A stretch of DNA of 64,000 nt from Cherax quadricarinatus. Taxonomy: Eukaryota; Arthropoda; Malacostraca; Decapoda; Parastacidae. Both the position numbers and the translations under genes were made by a program. The DNA lies in NCBI RefSeq assembly GCF_038502225.1, contig NC_091346.1, forward strand, positions 11,534,365 through 11,598,364, in the 5' to 3' direction. Shown piece by piece: positions 1 to 8,734 of the stretch (positions are counted from its first letter, which is position 1; the number at the start of each line of letters is the position of its first letter). Below the pieces are notes generated by a model. It was not told the DNA's origin. It did no database searches and saw only the letters and a program-made list of their open reading frames with translations.

Positions 1-4
1 GACA

Positions 5-3000
5 CTAGCGAGGAGGAGGATATGTCGTTATCACAGGTAACAGCTTGTCTGGTTCGTTGACTCCATGGTACACTAGTGTGGCTGCAGTCATCTCTGGTTC
101 CTCTTCGGGAGGGAATATCACTCCTAGTTGCCTGCGGAGCGTCTCAGTAACTTCGCACTCCAGAAGATAGTGTGTTAGGGGCCGCTGGACAACGTGCTGA
201 CAGTACTGGCACATCTCCTCCTCAGCCTTGTCTACCATCATCTTGGCTGTGGGAAAGCCCAAACGAAGCCGATGGATGGCGGTACACTGCGCTCTGAACC
301 AGCTTCTATCATATGGAGGGGGTTCTCCCTGAGTCGCTGCTCGGTACCACTGTTGAGATGGGGTATCACCTAAGACCTCCCCCATAAGTTTCATGGCTCT
401 GGCAGCCACCAGTTTGGTCTGTCGTAGGCTGATTGGGACAGTAATCCCAACATGTGGATAGTCTGTTGCTGCCTTGGCTGCATCATCTGCCGCCTCATTT
501 CCCCGGATGCCAGCATGGCTGGGGATCCAGTTCAATGTCGATCTGTTACCCTGAACTTCTAAGGCTGTCATTATGCTCAGGATCGATGTGATGAGGTGAA
601 CATTGTCCTGTGGTTGAGGATGGGAGAGGGCATTGATTGCAGACGTGGAATCAACATGTATGACAGGTCGGAGTCGATGTCGTAGGGCATGTGACAATGC
701 CTGCTGAATCGCCACCAGCTCAGCTTGAAGGATCGTGCAGTGGTCAGGGAGTCGCCAGCCTTGTGTGTGACCATTGTGGTACAGTCCAGCTGCTGCTCTC
801 TTCCTGTCAGGGTCGACAGAACCATCTGTGAAATACACTGCACATGTGCCTCCCTCTGCCAGTGCCATGCTTGTCTCAGCATGATTGCTGAGAGTGTCTT
901 GACTGCAGAGACGCTTAGAGATGGGTAGCTGCATGATCCAAACATCAGCTGGATCTGGGCGCCAGGGAGGTAGTGGATGGTACCCAGCAACAGGAAGGTC
1001 ATAACTCTTCTCAAGGAGTAGTTGTATAGGCAGCAGCTTCCGCCCAGCAGCACAAAACGAACGGATCCAGGAGTAGTCTGTGAAGAGAGTGGGATCTTGT
1101 GCCATGGTTGTCAATATCCGTCTCCTTAGTGGGGTACCTTGTTGCCTGTGCAGAATCGTGGCCACTTTGCAGGCGTTTATGTATCTTACTCTGTCAGCCA
1201 AGGAAGGAAGCCGGGCCTCAGATCTGAGACATACTGTGTTGGTCCAGATGGGGGCCCCAAGCATAGTTCTTATCGCCTGATTTTGTACGACCTCCACTCT
1301 CTGCCTGCTCTGCGGGAAGAGATGAGCTAACGCCGGTGCACCGTAGTCAATGAGCGAGCGTATAGCTTGTATATTGTACAAGCGAAGTACATCTTTGCTT
1401 GCCCCTGCACGGTGCCTCGTCATGGCTCTCATGGCGTTGAGTCTGAGTAGAGCACGTGACCTGACATACTCGGCCTGTTTCTGAAAGGTCAGCTTTTTAT
1501 CAATGTAGATTCCCAAGTACAGGTAGGAGCCTGTCCACTCAAGTTCTATATCCTGAATACGTAATCTATTCACAGGATCTGGTCCCTTGAACATCATTGC
1601 AAGAGATTTCTCGGCCGAGATCTTGAGGCCTAGTTCCTTGCAAGACTGCGTAATTAGGTCCAAAGCTCTCTGAGCCTGTCGTTCTAAATTGCCTTTCCCA
1701 TTCACTACGAGTGCAAGATCATCAGCATAGCTGAGGAGCTGTGTACCACTATGAAAGGGAAGGCTCACAAGTTCCTGCATAAGGATGTTAAACAGGGTAG
1801 GACTGAGCACACCTCCTTGTGGCGTACCGTTTTCCAGGGATTTAAAGGAAGAGTAGTGTCCCTGAAAGCTGACACAGGCCTGCCTGCCCCTAAGGTAGGA
1901 CTCTATCCAGGCCAGGAGGCGTCCTTTGATTCCCTTCCGAGCTAGTATTGCCAGAATTGCTGTGGGGCTGGCTAGCTCAAATGCCTTTTCAAGGTCGAGG
2001 TAGACGACAATACTAGGTTTTTTGTTACTGTCAGCAATCTGGCTTAGTAGAGTGGTTATGCACTCTGCTGTACCCACTCCTTTGGTGAAACCAAATATGT
2101 GACGATGAGAGGGTCCAAGTTTCCATAGGAGGCGGTTTAACACCATCCTCTCAGCAGTCTTGGCTAATCAGCTGGTCAGCGATATGGGTCTCATACTGCC
2201 TGGGTCCTTGGGCTTTGGAATTGGTACGATGGTAGCTTTCTTCCAAGCTGCTGGGAGTGTCCTGGCCCTCCACGACTTGTTAATGACGTCTAGTATGGCC
2301 TCCCATCCACTCTGCCCAGCCCGTGCAATCATGGAGTATGTAACACCATCGATGCCCGGGGCAGTGTCACCTGTATTCTTAATGGCACGTCGGAGTTCCA
2401 AGTCCGTGAGGTCTTCATCAGTCACATCTTCCGACTCACATGCAGCTTGTATCGTTAGCTGGCGCTGTGGCAGAAGATCCGTCTGTATATTCCGGATGTC
2501 CTGTGGGAGCTGAGTGGATGCTCCCCTGGAAGTGAAAAGCTCCACTAGTTTCTCAGCTTCCTGGGATGGGTTCGGGTGTGCTGGTGGCCTCGGCTTGCTC
2601 TTGCCAGTTGCTATGTTGAGCTTGCCCCATATCTCAGACAAGGTGGTGTGATGCCCGAATGTTGAGCACCACTCCAGCCATTTCTCAGTTTTTACTCTGA
2701 GAGAGACTCTGCGGGCATGCTGCACAATGGCTCTCAGAGTATTCCTGTTCTCTGCCGTAGGGTTACGCCTGTATAGCTTCCTAAAAGAGTTGATGCGGTG
2801 GTTCTGCTCCCGCACCTCGTCGTTGTAGAACCACCAGTCTCTTTTGTGAGTGCGTCCTGCGGACTTCTTTGGAATTGCGCACTCTGCTGCCTGGATGAGA
2901 ACAGTGATTAGCTCCTGTTCAGCCGTATCACAGTCTTCAGATAGAGAGTATGTGGACCACCAGTCATGAAGATAATCCTGGAACACCTTCCAGTTGGCCC

Positions 3001-3708
3001 TCTTTACGTCCCATCTAGGAGGCAGCACAACTGTGGGAGGCCTGTTGATGTTGAAGGTGGTGATCACTGCAAAGTGGTCACTGACAAGGTGAGGATGGGT
3101 TTCCCATGTGGCTCCTGCTGCGAGTTGTCTTGACCCGAAGGTAAGGTCGAGGCAGCCACCCAACAGGTGTGTGGGGTCTCCATTGTTTAGCAACTTTACC
3201 TCTGGAATATCGTGTAGGAGCATTGCTATGTGTCTGCCAGCAGCATTGGTTGCTGAGTGAGAGTGCAGCATTGGGTGATGTGCGTTGAAATCTCCACCCA
3301 CAATAATACACTCAGTGCGTGCTAGTGCGGGGAGCTCTGCAATGTCGAGGGTGTGTCTTGGGTTCTTGTAGATGTTATAGATGGTAATGGGCGCCCCAGG
3401 TATGTGCGCAAGGATGGCCTGTACCTCGACATTCTCCCCACAGTCCACAGGGTTGGCTATAACCTCGTGAGGTATTGTATTGGATACAAATACAGCTGTG
3501 CCTCTGCAGTGAACGCCCGGGTCCGTGTGCCGAAAATACCCAGCAAAACCGGGTAGTCTTGGGCACATAGTCGGGACAGTCAGAGTTTCTTGTAGCAAGA
3601 CGATATCAACCCGATCCCGAATTACTGCCTCCAGCAAGAGGTGCTGTTTGCCCCTCAGGCCCTGAATGTTCCACTGTAGGACCTTGAGGGTGTGATTTGG
3701 TACCGAGG
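5..3708 (-). pseudogene. ORF2, endonuclease-RT-RNase H polyprotein with one in-frame stop
   Basis: Domains in order: APE-type endonuclease (about 3680-2980; motifs LQWNIQGL, QETL, GGDFNAHH, SDHFAV), linker, reverse transcriptase (about 2400-1450; PISLTS, DLEKAFE, GTPQGGVLSP, SYADDLALV near 1718-1735), RNase H (about 840-450; FTDGS, AELVAI, HVDSTSAI, SHAGIRGNEAAD) and a terminal C-X2-C...H...C motif near 150-240. The only break I see is a TGA at 2168-2170, just after the PISLTS motif; the same frame continues on both sides without a shift. No Met lies near the ORF1 end in this frame; the nearest upstream start in the open frame is at 5287, inside ORF1. It provides nicking and target-primed reverse transcription. 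Confidence 0.85.
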
Positions 3709-5367
3709 TTATTCCATCGATGTTGTTTCCTGAGCTGGAGACTGAGTCCTGCCAGCTCTGAGAACCTGCAAATTCATGGCATCCACTGTCTCCTCTTCGG
3801 TCAGAAAGCACACACTCAGGAGCGTACTGACCATCTGCCGGAATGCGCTCTGTTGTTCCGTGGAGTTGATTGTGTTGCAAATAAGATCTGTGAACACCTT
3901 GATGAGTGCTACGAGATCCTCCCTGGTGAGGGCCTGCTTTGGAGTTGGGTTCGAAAGAGTGGATATTATCTGGGTTGTTGTGGTCTGTAGGGACTGCTGA
4001 GGGTTGGATTTCTTTATTGTATGCACCGTGGTCTGTTGCTGTATACCAGGTTGGGTAGCCGGGATCTGCTGGTGAGGTAAGGAGTGCCTGGGTTGTCGTG
4101 CTATGGCCGGTGGGGGCTCGTTTAGTGCCGCCTGCTGATCGCATTGACCAGATGCACCCTGTTGACGCCTCCTGTTCCTCTTGTTTCTGTTTCTTCGTTG
4201 AGGTAGGGGTGCAGGAGGTTCTTGACCTTGACGCCTGGTTGAGGCTTCTAGGGTTGGGAATTTCTGGGCAATGACTTGGGTTGGCTGCTGAGAGATCTGC
4301 AGTATGGCAGGGTTCTCTGCACTCATCGTTTGCTGAGAGTGATGATCCGTCGTAGCCTGTTGCCGAGTTTTTGGCGTCTTCCAGACTTCTTGAATTCTGG
4401 CGAGCCTCTCGGGGCATCGAGGATTCCAGGCATGGTGTTTCTGCCTGCAGTTCGGGCATTGTGGAGTGGGTGGCGATGCATTTTTCAGCTTGGTGATGCA
4501 TTCCTCGGTAGGGTGGTGCTGGCTGCAGACACCGCAGATTACTCTGTTCGGACAGAGTGCACCCAGGTGTCCATAACGCTGACACTTGAAACAGCGAACT
4601 GGTTCTGCTGTGAAGGTCCTGACATCGTACCTGCCCCAAGAACCGAGGTCCAGCTGGGATGGCAGTGGCCCTACATGCTGAATGAGGACCTGTCGGGTTG
4701 GTGCATTGCCTGCCGTCTTTGCCTTGAGACGTTGAGCTGACACCACACTGGGGTGAGCTGCTACTGCCTCGATGGGCATCATCAGCGGGTATCGCATCAC
4801 TACACCCTTGGTGATCTTCTGCCGAGAGTCCAGTTCCTCCAGGGTGAATGAGCGATCTGTCTCCATGACTCTCTTCAAGGTGGTATACATTTCCTTGTTG
4901 AGAGGAGTCAATATTGGTTCTCCCCTCAAGTTGAACCATATCTTGAACTTCAGGTTGTGTCGTGATTCCAGGTATGAAACAACCCCATAGTGGGTTCTGT
5001 GGTCCCCGTAAGACTTCACCTTGAATTTGCCAGGTCGGTTGAGCTGGTTTGCCTGCTCCTTGGACGGATGGCGCTTCTTCTTCTTGTCCACAGTGTTCCA
5101 TCCCTCTTGGTTTTCGGGGGGTGGGGTGTTTATTTCCGCACCTGTTTCTATTGTCGCTGGCTCCATGGTTGGGACTGTCAGATCTGCTACAATGTGAGCA
5201 GGATCTTCCTCTTCCTCTCGCAACTTCTTCGCTAGAATTTCGCCCCACATTTCCAAATCTGAGTCCTCCGTCGTGTTCATGGAGCATCGTGACCTCTTCT
5301 TCTCGGCAGAAGCCATGTGCCTATCTTGTGATAAGGTAGTGAACTCCGTGAACTGAGTGTGTGTCAA
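3709..5367 (-). CDS. ORF1, gag-like nucleic-acid-binding protein with three zinc knuckles
   Basis: The reading frame is 552 codons and intact. ORF1 products of this group bind the element RNA and form the RNP particle. The middle of the protein is followed by a cluster of cysteine/histidine motifs at about residues 257-315: CFKCQRYGHLGALC, then a C-G-V-C...H...C motif, then C-P-N-C...H...C, which is the usual three-knuckle gag arrangement. The C-terminal third is rich in Q, P, T and R and looks disordered. The last codons are Met-Glu-stop. The ORF2 frame lies in the -1 register relative to this one and stays open through nearly all of ORF1, so this stretch may be coding in two frames. The start at 5367 is the first Met of the open frame. 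Confidence 0.85.
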   Translation of the reverse strand: MTHTQFTEFTTLSQDRHMASAEKKRSRCSMNTTEDSDLEMWGEILAKKLREEEEDPAHIVADLTVPTMEPATIETGAEINTPPPENQEGWNTVDKKKKRHPSKEQANQLNRPGKFKVKSYGDHRTHYGVVSYLESRHNLKFKIWFNLRGEPILTPLNKEMYTTLKRVMETDRSFTLEELDSRQKITKGVVMRYPLMMPIEAVAAHPSVVSAQRLKAKTAGNAPTRQVLIQHVGPLPSQLDLGSWGRYDVRTFTAEPVRCFKCQRYGHLGALCPNRVICGVCSQHHPTEECITKLKNASPPTPQCPNCRQKHHAWNPRCPERLARIQEVWKTPKTRQQATTDHHSQQTMSAENPAILQISQQPTQVIAQKFPTLEASTRRQGQEPPAPLPQRRNRNKRNRRRQQGASGQCDQQAALNEPPPAIARQPRHSLPHQQIPATQPGIQQQTTVHTIKKSNPQQSLQTTTTQIISTLSNPTPKQALTREDLVALIKVFTDLICNTINSTEQQSAFRQMVSTLLSVCFLTEEETVDAMNLQVLRAGRTQSPAQETTSME

Positions 5368-5394
5368 TGGATTGTCCTAATACGATTGTGACGT

Positions 5395-5740
5395 ATATGA
5401 CGTCTTTCTTCATAAGGAAGATTTCTAATGCTATGTATTAATTTATTCATCCAATGCTGAATGTTTTCTAACGAATTTATGTACATTCTGTAATATGGAG
5501 ACCAGAACTCAGCTGCATAATCTAGGTGAGGCCTTGCTAATAATGTATAAAGCTGCAGTATGACCTCTGGACTTCTGTTGCTTACACTTGATATAAATCC
5601 CAGTAATCTATTTGCCTTATTACGTACGCTTAGGCACTGCTGTCTTGGTTTAAGGTTGCTGCTTACCATAACCCCCAAGTCTTTTTCGCAAACTGTATGG
5701 CTAAGTTCTACATTATTTAACTTATAAGTGAAATTAAGAC
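5395..5740 (-). pseudogene. CR1-like reverse transcriptase fragment (thumb region), copy 1
   Basis: The translation contains the post-catalytic block of CR1/L2-type RTs: KDLGVMVS-like, LKPRQQCLSVRNKANRLLGF, a VILQLYTLL-A-RPHLDYAAEFWSPY block and an ENIQHWMNKLIHSIRNLPYE block. It is nearly identical to the plus-strand copy at 6165-8066. The catalytic YADD-type motif and everything upstream are missing, and the frame runs out on both sides. Upstream on its own strand it is joined directly to a hammerhead family B repeat. It is a dead fragment. Confidence 0.8.
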
Positions 5741-6135
5741 ACGTGCAACATCTGGGTATCCTTATTGTAGACGCTTCGCCATCCAGTGGCTTTATCAATA
5801 CAAATTCCAGGACATAACTTGAAGACAGTAGAACTATGTACAGAAGATGAGGTAATCCGTCCCTCAACCTTGCAGTAAGTGCTAAGGGCACCGTAGTCGT
5901 GGAGATTCTGAAGCAGAAGCAAGGCGCCTGACGCTTATATACTGACGTCAGGTGGAAATGGGATGGGTAGCAGACGTGGGCATAGTCACTGGTAGGCGGG
6001 ATTCCCCAGTGGAAGTAGGTTCTACCCAAAGAGATGCGTTAGTTGTAGTAGTCGTCGTGAAGGTTATGTTCATGTCCTCAGAATCAAGATTCCATGATGT
6101 TGCAGTGTCTGACAAGTTGATTCTGAGGACATGAA
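5741..6135 (-). repeat. Hammerhead family B repeat, copy B1
   Basis: This is a degenerate copy of the unit found twice more at 6631-7268. On the minus strand it runs from a conserved GCAACATCATGGAATC-type block, through a TATA-like stretch, to a hammerhead-like motif and a tail. The start is broken by a 31-bp inverted repeat at 6057-6147. The unit is noncoding; short reading frames in it are not shared between copies. Confidence 0.7.
5756..5800 (-). ncRNA. Hammerhead-like ribozyme, family B (copy B1)
   Basis: Minus-strand core TTGATAA is at 5788-5782, followed by a GCCA/TGGC stem II and GAA at 5777-5775. Core bases 3 and 8 are U and A instead of C and G. Base 15.1 is G instead of A, giving a G-U wobble with 16.1, so this copy is likely weak or inactive. 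The assignment is by motif order only. Confidence 0.55.
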
Positions 6136-6147
6136 CATAACCTTCAC
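6057..6147. repeat. 31-bp perfect inverted repeat with 29-nt loop
   Basis: Positions 6057-6087 and 6117-6147 are exact reverse complements and would form a strong hairpin. It lies at the junction of the B1 repeat and the CR1-like RT fragment. It may be the scar of a foldback during insertion of a repeat copy. Confidence 0.9.
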
Positions 6148-6661
6148 CGTATAATTCACTCTTTGGCCGCATAATTCACTCTGAGGAGGATATCAATGAA
6201 CTCCAGGACGATTTGAACAAATTAATGTCTTGTGGTCTGAGAAATGGCAGATGAAGTTTAATGTGGATAAGTGTAAGGTACTTGCCCTTGGTAATGAAAA
6301 TAACCCTCGAAGCTATAATCTAGGTGAAGTAGAGCTTGGTCATACAGAATGTAAAAAAGACTTGGGAGTCATGGTAAGCAGAAATCTAAAGCCAAGACAG
6401 CAGTGCCTCAGTGTGCGCAACAAGGCCAACAGATTACTTGGATTTATCTCAAGAAGTATAAGTAACAGAAGTCCAAAAGTTATTTTACAGCTCTATACAT
6501 CACTAGTGAGGCCTCATTTAGATTATGCTGCTCAGTTTTGGTCCCCTTACTACAGGATGGCAATATAAACACAAATGCAGTATAATGTGATTCTTTATTG
6601 ACTACGTTTCGCCCACACAGTGGGCTTTTTGAAAGTTAAGACACATGTGCAACATCTGGAT

Positions 6662-6712
6662 ATCTTTATTGTAGTAGACGTTTCGCCATCCAGTGGCTTT
6701 ATCAATACAGAT
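6662..6712 (-). ncRNA. Hammerhead-like ribozyme, family B (copy B2)
   Basis: This is the mirror image of the plus-strand motif at 7187-7237 in the 265-bp inverted repeat, with the same core: TTGATAA, stem II GCCA/TGGC, GAAAC, GTC cleavage triplet, and a 3-bp inner stem I. Confidence 0.65.
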
Positions 6713-7049
6713 TCTAGGACATAATAGGAAGACAGTAGAACTATATACAAAAGATGAGGTAATCAGTCCCTCGGCCTTGGAGTTAGTGTTCACAGCATCG
6801 TGGTGGAGGAGAATCTGGAGCAAAGACAAGAAGACTGGCGGTTTATATAGGCGTCAGTGGATAGGGACGGGCAGCAGACGAGGGCAAAGTCACTGCAACA
6901 TCATGGAATCTTGGTTCAGAGGACATCTACAAGACCTTCACGGCTGCTGCAACTAACCCATCTCTTTGGGAAGGACCTACTTCCACTGGGGAATCCCGCC
7001 TACCAGTGACTTTGCCCTCGTCTGCTGCCCGTCCCTATCCACTGACGCC

Positions 7050-7057
7050 TATATAAA
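7050..7057 (+). promoter_or_regulatory. TATA box of family B unit (B3)
   Basis: TATATAAA lies 137 bp upstream of the B3 ribozyme. Every hammerhead family in this window has a similar box upstream of its ribozyme, which supports an internal polymerase II promoter in the unit. Confidence 0.55.
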
Positions 7058-7186
7058 CCGCCAGTCTTCTTGTCTTTGCTCCAGATTCTCCTCCACCACG
7101 ATGCTGTGAACACTAACTCCAAGGCCGAGGGACTGATTACCTCATCTTTTGTATATAGTTCTACTGTCTTCCTATTATGTCCTAGA

Positions 7187-7237
7187 ATCTGTATTGATAA
7201 AGCCACTGGATGGCGAAACGTCTACTACAATAAAGAT
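7187..7237 (+). ncRNA. Hammerhead-like ribozyme, family B (copy B3), U3-A8 core
   Basis: Core TTGATAA at 7194-7200, stem II GCCA (7202-7205) with TGGC (7211-7214), GAA at 7215-7217, A15.1 at 7218, U16.1 at 7221, predicted cleavage after C at 7222 (GUC). Inner stem I is GTA (7191-7193) with TAC (7223-7225); ATCT (7187-7190) can pair with AGAT (7234-7237). Compared with the canonical CUGANGA core, C3 is U and G8 is A, which keeps the 3-8 Watson-Crick pair. All other invariant bases are kept. Self-cleavage is inferred, not shown. Confidence 0.7.
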
Positions 7238-7296
7238 ATCCAGATGTTGCACATGTGTCTTAACTTTCATATTGTCGGTATTTTATACCTTTCTTG

Positions 7297-7546
7297 CACA
7301 GTGGGCTTTTTCAAGTCACAAACAGAACTACCTGGGGTGGAAGGAACGCGAGTATTTATAGTCCGGTTCAGAATGCTGAGGTCAGGTGAAGAATGCTGCA
7401 TCTGATGATGTACCGAGTGGGGTTATAGAGTCTAAAAACTTGGGTAGCATTCTTCACCTGACCTCAGCATTCTGAACCGGACTATAAATACTCGCGTTCC
7501 TTCCACCCCAGGTAGTTCTGTTTGTGACTTGAAAAAGCCCACTGTG
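7297..7546. repeat. 101-bp inverted repeat (C units) around a 48-bp spacer
   Basis: 7297-7397 and 7446-7546 are reverse complements. Each arm carries a TATA-like box and the 5' half of the C ribozyme; only the right arm continues into a complete ribozyme. The left arm ends inside ribozyme stem II, so the breakpoint is within the catalytic motif. Confidence 0.9.
7483..7490 (+). promoter_or_regulatory. TATA-like box of family C unit
   Basis: TATAAATA lies about 36 bp upstream of the C ribozyme stem I. It corresponds in place to the TATA boxes of the other families, although the distance to the ribozyme is shorter. Confidence 0.4.
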
Positions 7547-7570
7547 TGGGCGAAACGTAGTCAATAAAGG
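7521..7570 (+). ncRNA. Hammerhead-like ribozyme, family C, U3-A8 core
   Basis: Core TTGAAAA at 7529-7535, stem II GCCCAC (7537-7542) with GTGGGC (7546-7551) and loop TGT, GAA at 7552-7554, A15.1 at 7555, U16.1 at 7558, H17 is A at 7559. Inner stem I is GAC (7526-7528) with GTC (7560-7562). Bases 3 and 8 are U and A, as in family B, while the stem sequences differ from B, so the pairing is supported by covariation. Confidence 0.7.
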
Positions 7571-8160
7571 ATCACATTATACTGCATTTGTGTTTATATT
7601 GCCATTGTGTCGGTATTTTATACCATTTATTTCCATCCAGGATGGACATAGACTCATTAGAGAACATACAGAGAAGAATGACTAAAATGATTTACTGTGT
7701 AAGGAACCTCCCGTATGAAGATAGACTTAAAGCCTTAAATCTCCACTCTCTGGAGAGGCGTAGAATGAGGGGAGATATCATTGAAGTGTATAAGTGGATG
7801 ACGGGCATAAACAAGGGAGACATTAATAAAGTACTGAGGGTGTCGAACCAGGTAAGAACCAGGAATAATGGATTTAAGTTGGATAAATTTAGATTTAGAA
7901 AGGACATAGGTAAGTACTGGTTTTCTAACAGAGTTGTAGATGCGTGGAACAGTCTTCCCAGTGGGGTGATAGAGGTTAGGACCTTGGGTAGCTTTAAGAA
8001 GAGACTGGACAAATATATGAGAGGGGCTGGGTTTGATTGGTGTCAAGGGGTACGGGAGTTGAACATTAAAATGGTATAAAATACCGACAGGTTGTTAGGT
8101 AAGACACATATGCAACAGTTAGGTATGGAAGACACGTAAGCAAACACTATAACATATTTA

Positions 8161-8200
8161 TTAGAAAACGTTTCGGTCCTGGAACCTTGATCACTTCTAA
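8161..8200 (-). ncRNA. Hammerhead-like ribozyme, family D, G3-C8 core
   Basis: Minus-strand core GTGATCA at 8194-8188, stem II within 8186-8175 (GGTT with GACC), GAA at 8174-8172, A15.1 at 8171, U16.1 at 8168, H17 is U at 8167. Stem I is TTAGAA (8200-8195) with TTCTAA (8166-8161), six base pairs. C3 and G8 are replaced by G3 and C8, which keeps the pair. It lies downstream of the GIY-YIG frame on the same strand, where Penelope-like elements carry their ribozyme-containing terminal repeat. Confidence 0.65.
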
Positions 8201-8218
8201 CATACAGAGGTAGAAAGA

Positions 8219-8232
8219 CATTATATATATAG
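8219..8232 (-). promoter_or_regulatory. TATA-like stretch of family D unit
   Basis: On the minus strand a CGCCTATATATATAATG block precedes the family D ribozyme by about 20 bp. It resembles the CGCCTATATAAA box of family B. Confidence 0.4.
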
Positions 8233-8268
8233 GCGGAGAGTGAGATGTGACGCACGTGACCTGAGGAA

Positions 8269-8330
8269 TGTCATAAGAACATAAGAATGGAGGAACACTG
8301 CAGAAGGCCTACTGGCCCATGCGAGGCGAG
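8269..8330 (-). repeat. 3' end fragment of another dispersed retroelement
   Basis: A roughly 60-bp block whose minus strand ends in CTTATGTTCTTATG, a short tandem octamer-like tail as seen at the 3' ends of RTE/CR1-type elements. It sits between the GIY-YIG stop codon and the D promoter, so it inserted into the Penelope copy. I recall this word as common in decapod repeats; that is not verified here. Confidence 0.5.
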
Positions 8331-8344
8331 GGTAGACGATGAAA

Positions 8345-8728
8345 TCACGTGACTCCTGTGTTGTTGGGTTGGTGCTGCTTAAGTATCATGTATGCCAATG
8401 TTTTTGAAATTTTGTAGTTTCCAGTGTTGCGTTCTATAGTGTCGGTGACGGTGATTAGTGAGGCTTCTAGGCACCGTCGGCGTCTGAGGTCTGGTTCGGT
8501 GAGAACGAGTTGTGCCTCGTTCCAGTTCATCAAATGCCCCGTGGAGTCTCTGTGGAGGACACAGGCGTACCTTACATCGTCTCTGTTAGAGGCATTTCGA
8601 TGCTCATTCAGGCGGACTGCAAGATCTCTGCCTGTCTCGCCTACATATTTCTTGGGACAGAACCCACAGGGGATAGTGTAGACGCCTGCTGTAGAAGTTA
8701 GAGGTGTGGGGCATAGGGAGTGCACCAC
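8345..8728 (-). CDS. GIY-YIG endonuclease domain of Penelope-like element (partial)
   Basis: 127 open codons. Residues 15-45 read GVYTIPCGFCPKKYVGETGR followed by DLAVRLNEH, the GIY-YIG signature with the catalytic Tyr pair and Arg; the C-X2-C insert after the first motif is typical of Penelope-like elements. CLEASLI near residue 88 supplies the conserved Glu. In intact elements this domain is fused C-terminally to the RT and nicks target DNA. Here the RT part is missing upstream and the sequence beyond 8735 belongs to an oppositely oriented copy. The C-terminus looks complete. Confidence 0.85.
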   Translation of the reverse strand: MVHSLCPTPLTSTAGVYTIPCGFCPKKYVGETGRDLAVRLNEHRNASNRDDVRYACVLHRDSTGHLMNWNEAQLVLTEPDLRRRRCLEASLITVTDTIERNTGNYKISKTLAYMILKQHQPNNTGVT

Positions 8729-8734
8729 ACAGAC

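Larger units (their letters stand above)
1..5375 (-). mobile_element. I/LOA-type non-LTR retrotransposon, 3' end outside window
   Basis: The element reads right to left: a short leader, ORF1 (gag-like), then ORF2 with endonuclease, reverse transcriptase, RNase H and a terminal zinc-finger-like motif. An APE endonuclease plus an RNase H domain points to the I/LOA group rather than to CR1 or RTE. The stop codon of ORF2 lies at positions 5-7, so the 3' UTR and tail are beyond the window. The left-hand neighbour in transcription order is an unrelated CR1-like fragment that begins near 5395, so the 5' end lies around 5370-5395. Both ORFs are long and only one inactivating change is visible, which suggests a young copy. 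Confidence 0.85.
6631..7268. repeat. 265-bp inverted repeat (B units) around a 108-bp spacer
   Basis: 6631-6895 and 7004-7268 are reverse complements along their whole length as far as I can compare them. The spacer 6896-7003 is itself the upstream part of the plus-strand B unit, because it matches the equivalent part of copy B1. Transcription through it would give a long hairpin RNA. Confidence 0.9.
6561..7637. mobile_element. Palindromic composite of hammerhead repeats B and C inserted in the CR1 fragment
   Basis: CAGGATGG occurs at 6553-6560 and 7638-7645, and the RT reading frame resumes after the second copy, so 1077 bp were inserted with an 8-bp target duplication. The insert holds, in order: a C tail on the minus strand truncated inside its ribozyme core, a B unit on minus, a B unit on plus, a C fragment on minus cut inside ribozyme stem II, and a complete C ribozyme with tail on plus. 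The two ends are inverted copies of the same C tail. This inverted, partial-copy structure is known from Penelope-like elements. Confidence 0.8.
6165..8066 (+). pseudogene. CR1-like reverse transcriptase fragment, copy 2, split by a 1.08-kb insertion
   Basis: The first part (6165-6560) encodes WSEKWQMKFNVDKCKVL, KDLGVMVSRNLKP and SLVRPHLDYAAQFWSPYY. The second part (7646-8066) continues the same protein with DSLENIQRRMTKMIY, LHSLERRRMRGD, and a C-terminal FSNRVVDAWNSLPSG...FKKRLDKYM block typical of CR1/L2 ends. The interruption at 6561-7637 is flanked by an 8-bp direct repeat. Upstream catalytic motifs are absent and the frame shifts near 6225. The 3' end at about 8066 abuts the tail motif of the Penelope composite. 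It is a nonfunctional remnant. Confidence 0.85.

Noticed and set aside
577..1330. Plus- and minus-frame ORFs of 60-160 codons opposite or out of frame with the RNase H region
   Set aside because: They are shadows of ORF2, with no domain of their own.
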